Shown one piece after another: positions 62,101-64,000 of a stretch of DNA of 64,000 nt. Position numbers and translations under genes: made by a program. The DNA is from Limnoperna fortunei (Eukaryota; Mollusca; Bivalvia; Mytilida; Modiolidae), in NCBI GenBank assembly GCA_944474755.1, contig OX104114.1, forward strand, positions 46,999,070-47,063,069, written 5' to 3'. How positions within the stretch are numbered: the stretch's first letter is position 1; the number at the start of each line of letters is the position of its first letter. The notes under the pieces are model-generated. The model made no database searches and was not told the origin of the DNA. It worked only from the letters and a program-made list of their open reading frames with translations.

Positions 62101-64000
62101 AAAGGAAACACAAGTGTGGACTGTGAGCATGCTCACAAAGGGAAACCCCCCCTCCCTCCCCCCGCTTCACTTCAAGTCCAATTATCTGCCCTGAATAATA
62201 TCAGACAGCGACGAAAATTCTTCATGCACATCTACATATGATGTACTTCCTTCATGTAAAGTTTCATCAAAATCTGTGGGGGCCTCGGTGGCCGAGTGGT
62301 CAAGGTAGTTCGTTTACTATTGATCACGTGGTCTGTCAACACTGAGATTGCGGGTTTGATTCTCACTGCAGGCACGGTGTACTCGACTCCAATCTTAATT
62401 GACAAGGATTGCCAGTTTTCCTACCGCAGGTCGGGGGTTCTCTCCGGTACTCCGGCTTCCTCCCCAATAAAAACTGGACGCCATGAAATAGCTGAAAAAT
62501 TGCTGAAACGCCACGTTAAAACACCATTCAAACAAACAAAAAATCAAAATCTGTGAAGCGGTTTAGGAGGAGTTGCCCTTACGAGGTCTCCCACTCAATA
62601 CAATATTTTAAAAGTCTAAGTTCAATTATCTCCCCTGAATAATATCCAAAAGTGACAAAATTCTTCTTGCACATCTACATATGATGTACTTCCTCCATGT
62701 AAAGTTTCATAAAATTCTGTGAAGCGGTTTAGGAAGAGAAGCATTTACAAGGGATGTGGACAGACAGACAAACAGACAGATGGACAGACAGGGTGATTCT
62801 TATATACCCCCCCCCCCCCCCCAAAAACAAAAAAAAAGTTTACGGGGGGTATAATAAGTTCAGTTGTTTCAGAGAAGATTTTTTAAATTGTTTAGCGATG
62901 ACAGACGATAGAGGCATAGTGATTGCACAAGTTCACATGGCCTTCGGTCAGATGAGCTTAAAAAGGAAACAAAAAAACCTAACAAAGTTCTACCTCTTAG
63001 AAAAAGCTTTAGATTACATGATAATAAATCAATTACAACCTTTATTATTTTCCCCAGGACTATAATTATAGATAAAGCATACAATCAATAAGTCAACTAA
63101 AATTAAAATGTAAAGTTCAGTAATAAACATATCTACAGACAGATAACCTGGACAAATGACAGACTCATATAATAAAACAAACAAAACTGTGTGGTTTTAT
63201 AGAAATGACTCTTCAAACCTTAATCAGCTCACCTTGCTTTTTACTCAACTCATTCCTCAGTGCATCCAAGTCATCTCTGAGTTTGTTATTATCAGCTACA
63301 GTGTTTCTTGATGCAGCATGAACTTGCTGCAATCTATGTATCAACTTATCTTTTTCTTGTCCACTTTCTACCAATGTCTGCAGACAAATGTTATTAATAT
63401 TATTTAAACTGGACTTCTTAAATAACACTGAATAAATACACATTACATACATTATGCATAAATACAACTCCTTGTTTCACGTCGAGACAGTCATGTACAA
63501 TTGTATCACTACCAGACATGCGGTTGTGATGAGGAATGTATACCATACAAGGTTTTGTATAACACAGGTTGTATCAATCACTATTTTTTTCAGATTTTGA
63601 CAAAATGCATACTTGATTTTAGATAAAACAATTTTCCCCTTCTGAAACAGACCCCCTAAAATAAATATTTTTGTACTATTTTGATCCAGGGGTAGCAGAA
63701 TATATCAGATGAAAAAGAGAAACCAGAGATTTTGGAACCAATTCAGTTCCATTGCAAATAAACAATGATTCATAAAAATGTTTAAAATATACTTAGTTTT
63801 TAGATGATTAGAAAATCTTTACATCAGCAGGATAAACATAATAAGACAAGTAAACATTGCATTAACTCTAGGCAAAAAAAGGTCCTCATACAAAAAAGGA
63901 CCAAGTTCTATTGTTAAAGCTTCTAGAATTATATATGAACTTCATAAAATCTGACATACAGGGAAAACAACAATAATTTAACATTATTTGTATCAAAATT
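32060..64000 (-). CDS. CDK5RAP2: CDK5RAP2/myomegalin/centrosomin-family centrosomal protein (N-terminus outside window)
   Basis: Nineteen exons from 63377 down to the TAG at 32060 join with GT/AG borders and perfectly matching phases, giving 1908 residues; no exon was found between 63378 and 64000. The product is almost wholly coiled coil. Two modules mark the family: LLEHLQEIRALRTKLEKSL (about 1160-1180, end of the 46.5-kb exon) and DLLTEIRHLRVQLERCI (about 1557-1573), each after a helix ending VNLYEKM or LSVYEKLEKQ. EIRxLRxxLExxIxxNxxLR is typical of CDK5RAP2 and myomegalin. Near the C-terminus, AVGKLDHYEKLKKENYESL resembles the CM2 neighbourhood (tentative). Family members hold pericentriolar material together and recruit gamma-tubulin complexes through an N-terminal CM1 motif, which is not in this window. 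Invertebrates usually have one gene for the vertebrate pair CDK5RAP2/PDE4DIP, so the symbol is a family label. Confidence 0.85.
33595..34002. repeat. ~60-bp inverted repeat enclosing a SINE
   Basis: Left arm 33595-33655 (aataattcatggctgtccaa ... attatcttcatga) is the reverse complement, with few differences, of 33944-34002 (tcatgaagataat ... ttggtcagccatgaattat). The space between holds the SINE at 33684-33941. Confidence 0.75.
33684..33941 (-). mobile_element. tRNA-derived SINE, near full-length
   Basis: Reverse orientation: tttgtttgaatgctg tail, cagcaatttttcagctatat, ggcgtccagtttttattggg, ggcaatccttgtcaat, then tRNA-like head with B box (gagaatcgaaccc, i.e. gggttcgattctc) and A-box side ending ccctcgaccaccaatgcccc. 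Lies in the last large intron of the CDK5RAP2-like gene. Confidence 0.85.
34276..34414 (-). CDS. CDK5RAP2: CDK5RAP2-like exon 18
   Basis: Encodes NDALRNELYATRTKYEWMSK, LVQDAEERLRDSNNQKQTFH and ELLCKQ, a C-terminal helix. The longer ORF in another frame here is spurious; the other two frames stop early. Donor t|gtaagt. Confidence 0.82.
34943..35089 (-). CDS. CDK5RAP2: CDK5RAP2-like exon 17
   Basis: Forty-nine codons, phase 0 at both ends: SVEYSLLKELSFSVKNLKI through ISCFWTTTLPKGDTSGQKI to MAE. Acceptor cttttatag, donor gag|gtaagc. Confidence 0.82.
37856..38034 (-). CDS. CDK5RAP2: CDK5RAP2-like exon 16, CM2-like neighbourhood
   Basis: Encodes DFTFQSPIVDSDLRCLYAVG, KLDHYEKLKKENYESLIVLS, then a helix to KIFKSAPVTE. 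VGKLDHYEKLK recalls the 'hydrophobic-G-H-x-D-D-Y' segment near the C-terminal CM2 domain of vertebrate homologues, given from memory and not aligned. Acceptor attattttcag, donor gag|gtatgt. Confidence 0.8.
38299..38439. repeat. foldback hairpin element, ~49-bp arms
   Basis: gttattccggtcttagac at the left pairs with gtctaagaccggaataac at the right. Inside, tatattccat pairs with atggaatata around the loop gagccgaaggcga. It lies in a CDK5RAP2-like intron. Confidence 0.85.
38450..39609. mobile_element. possible TA-flanked element, 10-bp terminal inverted repeat
   Basis: cagctcacat at the left and atgtgagctg at the right, with TA on the outer side of each. It is 1160 bp with no transposase ORF. 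The short inverted repeat could arise by chance, so this is tentative. Confidence 0.4.
39781..39966 (-). CDS. CDK5RAP2: CDK5RAP2-like exon 15
   Basis: A linker region: THSLDINTWPGALLDRKVMN through STQSMPAGPLHRSSMDL to YYVDDPPSKLA. Acceptor aaccaacag, donor g|gtaaaa. Confidence 0.8.
40302..40439 (-). CDS. CDK5RAP2: CDK5RAP2-like exon 14
   Basis: A serine/asparagine-rich linker: TTTGTDATDGQPSPEKPRD then SSQLSSVASLSQNSSVSDDQ. Only this frame is open and it fits both neighbours. Acceptor ctgttttcag, donor g|gtatgc. Confidence 0.8.
41075..41242 (-). CDS. CDK5RAP2: CDK5RAP2-like exon 13 with second EIRxLR module
   Basis: Encodes SDSGKKGSFDIRDLLTEIRH, LRVQLERCIDTNTALRQKLE and EHLIKGTKRGSPARS. It matches the first module in order and spacing. 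Acceptor tctttgtcag, donor g|gtaggg. Confidence 0.86.
41300..41455 (+). mobile_element. SINE fragment, head missing
   Basis: Forward tail half: actccaatcttaattgaaaa, ggggttttctccaagtac, atggcttcctctaccaataa, then a changed aaattgctgaaa and ttcgaacaaacaaa. Confidence 0.6.
41964..42070 (-). CDS. CDK5RAP2: CDK5RAP2-like exon 12
   Basis: Encodes LNTELKTLQEQIHENKDLNK then LKLELSVYEKLEKQ, the helix that precedes the second EIRxLR module and mirrors LNRTLKDEVNLYEK of exon 9. Acceptor attgtttcag, donor g|gttatt. Confidence 0.83.
42382..42498. repeat. foldback hairpin element
   Basis: agattatttacgttttttga at the left mirrors tcaaaaaacgtaaataatct-like sequence at the right. The inner stem atctcatc/gatgagat surrounds the loop gaagggcgacagccccga. 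It lies in a CDK5RAP2-like intron. Confidence 0.85.
42689..42898 (-). CDS. CDK5RAP2: CDK5RAP2-like exon 11
   Basis: Encodes KQEKIVQLENSVQSAVEDKR to LNLKKAAKEIKR, dense charged coiled coil. Acceptor ctatttag, donor cg|gtacct. Confidence 0.85.
43070..43200 (-). repeat. dispersed repeat, reverse relative of 9840-9980
   Basis: Reading the minus strand gives the same order of marks as the copy at 9.8 kb: ttgcatattgctttatcct, tatggtgtatag, acttcctgtttacagaata, ctagtgagcattag. Confidence 0.65.
43354..43617 (+). repeat. dispersed repeat, 'actgtgagc...gggtata' family, copy 1
   Basis: Opens with gtgtggactgtgagcaagct (hairpin tgtgagc-aa-gctcaca), includes gcggtttaggaggagaagcg and gacagacagggtgattcc, and ends in a ctccc...ggggg stem before ataaaaacc. 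Confidence 0.8.
43692..43848. repeat. inverted repeat, ~45-bp arms
   Basis: aaatagattattgcatttgg ... ggaacatggtcga at the left pairs with gaccatgttctaatttgcat ... gcaataatctattt at the right, with about 65 bases between. It ends about 90 bases below CDK5RAP2-like exon 10 (43938), in the same intron. Confidence 0.8.
43938..44679 (-). CDS. CDK5RAP2: CDK5RAP2-like exon 10, continuous coiled coil
   Basis: Residues 1194-1441. After PTSNVYLYSQHQSAVREL the exon is an unbroken, highly charged coiled coil with repeated IIKEKEK-like units, ending glutamine-rich (LQEQSLHQQEQKLKEQYEII). The acceptor ttatatttaatag at 44680 was chosen over a nearer AG because it fits the phase left by exon 9. Donor ag|gtaaaa. 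Confidence 0.88.
44688..44780 (-). mobile_element. short SINE fragment
   Basis: Contains ttcagcaaggtgtccagttt, tagaggaaaaaccagagc, gaaaatcctgacc and caatccttgtcaatt in the reverse-SINE order, next to the exon 10 acceptor. Confidence 0.5.
45176..46140. mobile_element. non-autonomous element with 146-bp tandem core
   Basis: Opens gtgtggacacagaaaaacgt and gtctcgcctgc and closes with the hairpin formed by gtctcgcctccagcga and tcgtcgcaggcgagac; the ends are inverted copies (gtctcgcctgc/gcaggcgagac). The middle is about five 146-bp units. A decayed relative lies at 59.3-60.7 kb. No transposase ORF. Confidence 0.65.
45305..45990. repeat. 146-bp tandem repeat, about 4-5 copies
   Basis: The mark tgcgtagttacagaggaact starts at 45451, 45597, 45743 and 45889, exactly 146 bases apart. 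Each unit includes ggaccgtgaaattgaggtca and ggtcaggtgacacctacc. Confidence 0.92.
46501..47477 (-). CDS. CDK5RAP2: CDK5RAP2-like exon 9 with first EIRxLR module
   Basis: A 977-base exon, residues 868-1194. It opens with LTEELHRKNLEVEKLTEELK, passes through a long serine/threonine-rich, low-order stretch, then RLNALEDLNRTLKDEVNLY, a serine-rich spacer and LLEHLQEIRALRTKLEKSL to LREALERDMKKDHLDTG. The last motif is the family hallmark. Donor ag|gtttgt, acceptor tgtttttag. Confidence 0.88.
48228..48360 (-). CDS. CDK5RAP2: CDK5RAP2-like exon 8
   Basis: Encodes KQDMTDTSFSVTEDNTFYRD through IQRYLSKKRDEDC. Several GTs lie close together; the donor tg|gtgtat was chosen because only it leaves the two bases needed by the next exon. 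Acceptor acttttgcag. Confidence 0.72.
48847..49351 (-). CDS. CDK5RAP2: CDK5RAP2-like exon 7
   Basis: Residues 656-823: RDTSIGGMSTQTHHDMDDT, then coiled coil (ENNVHLRQKISGLENTISDL), then LEGWLNELSDFLNELMYM, ending TRGP. It starts after tttttctag and ends a|gtaaga. Confidence 0.88.
49821..51136 (-). CDS. CDK5RAP2: CDK5RAP2-like exon 6 (large)
   Basis: A 1316-base exon, residues 217-655. It opens with a serine-rich, probably disordered and phosphorylatable stretch (STCSDNAGSPDSRRSSDGTP), then alternates coiled coils (KFIRQMKHQFEKAEKENDEL, MHLEIERLTKELMEKNDEI) with a basic/serine linker and ends KYKTLVKTQMSQ. Acceptor aatattttgcag, donor gtattt. Confidence 0.9.
51431..51570 (-). CDS. CDK5RAP2: CDK5RAP2-like exon 5
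   Basis: Encodes DRTHTLETELEAIQTLKKEL to KLKSNRK. The real exon stops at g|gtagga; the open frame continues into the intron but is not conserved-looking. Incoming phase 2, outgoing 1. Confidence 0.82.
51571..55438 (-). other. CDK5RAP2-like intron 4 (between exons 4 and 5)
   Basis: A 3.9-kb intron. The part near exon 5 (51571-52270) is plain AT-rich DNA with no recognised feature; nearly all the rest is the 34-bp array. Confidence 0.6.
52270..55425. repeat. 34-bp minisatellite array, 3.1 kb, in CDK5RAP2-like intron
   Basis: The unit is catgattaatccactctact + ctatctaacatagc; the commonest variant has gataaatcc and tttatctgacagagc. The period is exactly 34 where units are intact, with many shortened units. 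It is most uniform from about 53500 to 54200 and more mixed on both flanks, as expected of an array growing in its middle. Confidence 0.95.
55439..55533 (-). CDS. CDK5RAP2: CDK5RAP2-like exon 4
   Basis: Encodes YPDIIQRELDELHKIQERE to LKEKSA, coiled coil. It sits at the edge of the 3.1-kb 34-bp array (below) and 64 bases from a MITE (above). Acceptor ttttttag, donor gtaagt. Confidence 0.82.
55598..56180. mobile_element. MITE with ~120-bp terminal inverted repeats and TA duplication
   Basis: Left end tactaaatgttactgtg... and right end ...cacagtaacatttagta are inverted copies; the likeness extends about 120 bases inward (aaactgcttac, tggtccttttgtagatc). TA lies directly outside both ends. It is 583 bp without a transposase. 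TA duplication points to the Tc1/mariner-like group. Confidence 0.85.
56300..57501. mobile_element. non-autonomous DNA transposon, TA-flanked, CCGTATTTTC ends
   Basis: ccgtattttccgcacg at the left faces cgtgccgaaaatacgg at the right, with worn likeness for about 50 bases (gtcgac, cgacctatcgtccgaatcga against atcgtccacatcgac). TA lies outside both ends. It is 1202 bp with no recognised ORF. Confidence 0.75.
57869..58122 (+). repeat. dispersed repeat, 'actgtgagc...gggtata' family, copy 2
   Basis: The cleanest copy: ggactgtgagcacactcac, attatctcccctgaataata, gcggtttaggaggagaagcg, gacggacagacagacagggt, then the end stem tatacccccc / gggggtata before an A run. Confidence 0.85.
58224..58334 (-). 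CDS. CDK5RAP2: CDK5RAP2-like exon 3
   Basis: Thirty-seven codons, NVLRKQLDSAQQSMKEIHTS to PESTSQQ, in phase 0 at both ends. Acceptor ccttacag, donor cag|gtac. Confidence 0.82.
58575..59175 (+). repeat. ~170-bp tandem repeat with hairpin end
   Basis: Four units marked by gaaaatccatgaagaaatga and gctatccaggcgacaac, at about 58583, 58725, 58895 and 59065 (the first is shortened). It ends ttatacccccggcaactttg ... ggggtataa. Confidence 0.75.
59325..60740. mobile_element. decayed copy of the 45.2-kb element with nested insertions
   Basis: The ends match the 45.2-kb element (gtggacacagaataa, cctgcattctgcatcagtaa; caggcaagacaaaaaatta), and worn core units recur around 60050-60560. Two other repeats lie inside: about 59388-59632 (hairpin gtgtcc-ata-ggacac to gcccc...ggggc) and about 59810-60045 (ending gacggacagatagacaaggt). 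Confidence 0.6.
61493..61650 (-). CDS. CDK5RAP2: CDK5RAP2-like exon 2
   Basis: Residues 49-101, DEIEELKLKLEADGSRSPKS through DELRLQLAVKTEALKAAK to EDLREQI. Acceptor atcttgcag, donor gtatgtg. Confidence 0.82.
61765..61885 (-). mobile_element. degenerate SINE fragment
   Basis: Carries gatttgccagtttttatggg, tgatcaatagtagatgacta and actaccgaaactacttggcc, in the order of a reverse SINE with the centre lost. Confidence 0.4.
62112..62855 (+). repeat. 'actgtgagc...gggtata' family, copies 3 and 4, interrupted by a SINE
   Basis: Copy 3 starts gtgtggactgtgagcatgct and is split after 'tcaaaatctgtg' by the SINE. It resumes at 62543, breaks off near 62580, and a second partial copy runs from about 62605 to the c-run/ggggggtata end near 62855. 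Confidence 0.8.
62279..62542 (+). mobile_element. full-length tRNA-derived SINE with 13-bp target-site duplication
   Basis: The head starts ggggcctcggtggccgagtg; A-box-like tggccgagtgg and B-box-like gggtttgattc match an internal Pol III promoter of a Leu/Ser-type tRNA. The body and tail (ggcaaggattgccagtt-like, aaaaattgctgaaacg, ttcaaacaaacaaaaa) match the other copies. atcaaaatctgtg flanks it on both sides. Confidence 0.93.
63233..63377 (-). CDS. CDK5RAP2: CDK5RAP2-like exon 1 in window
   Basis: Residues 1-48 of the partial product: TLVESGQEKDKLIHRLQQV to DDLDALRNELSKKQ, coiled coil. The acceptor is ttgtctgcag and the donor g|gtgagc. Earlier exons must lie beyond 64000. Confidence 0.82.
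63378..64000 (-). other. CDK5RAP2-like intron running off the window
   Basis: AT-rich, with no exon candidate seen. The upstream exons should lie beyond the right edge. Confidence 0.5.

Noticed and set aside
62279..62350. True tRNA gene, given A-box and B-box-like sequences
   Set aside because: The tRNA-like part is fused to the shared SINE body and tail, has worn boxes and is flanked by a target-site duplication.

Overview
The window looks like nuclear DNA of a bivalve mollusc, most likely a mussel (Mytilus-like). It is AT-rich, its genes are split by introns with GT/AG borders, and it is full of short non-autonomous repeats: tRNA-derived SINEs, TA-flanked MITEs, foldback hairpins, and elements carrying runs such as GACGGACAGACAGAC. 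The species call is inference from repeat style and gene content; no search was possible. No RNA gene (other than a SINE head), CRISPR array or prokaryotic operon was seen.

Three protein-coding genes are supported. (1) Plus strand, <391..10652: the last seven coding exons (361 codons) of a phosphatidylinositol-4-phosphate 5-kinase-like protein, closest to PIP5KL1; its 5' end lies outside the window. (2) Plus strand, 21979..23661: an intact single-exon ORF of 560 residues for a TRIM-like protein with one complete B-box, a coiled coil and no RING. A probable 3' splice site lies just upstream in the 5' UTR. (3) Minus strand, 32060..>63377: nineteen exons whose phases all agree, giving 1908 residues of the C-terminal part of a large centrosomal coiled-coil protein of the CDK5RAP2 / myomegalin / centrosomin family. 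Its N-terminus, where the gamma-tubulin-activating CM1 motif should lie, is beyond the right edge.

Layout: 1-10652 PIP5KL1-like gene with a 34-bp minisatellite in one intron; 10.65-21.9 kb intergenic, with a small 5-bp-TSD element, a second 34-bp minisatellite and a 2-kb element with 165-bp core repeats; 21.9-23.7 kb TRIM-like gene; 23.7-32.06 kb intergenic, AT-rich, with short degenerate tandem repeats; 32.06-64 kb the centrosomal gene, whose introns hold most of the mobile DNA, including a 3.1-kb array, again of 34-bp units.

The three genes have no evident shared pathway. The most unusual structure is in the repeats: three sequence-unrelated minisatellites with the same 34-bp period, a dimeric higher-order 165-bp array inside a Helitron/pearl-like element, a SINE nested in another repeat with a 13-bp target-site duplication, several MITEs with clear ends, and a set of intronic foldback hairpins. 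In the proteins, the notable points are a duplicated EIRxLRxxLE module in the centrosomal protein and an altered specificity loop in the lipid-kinase-like protein.
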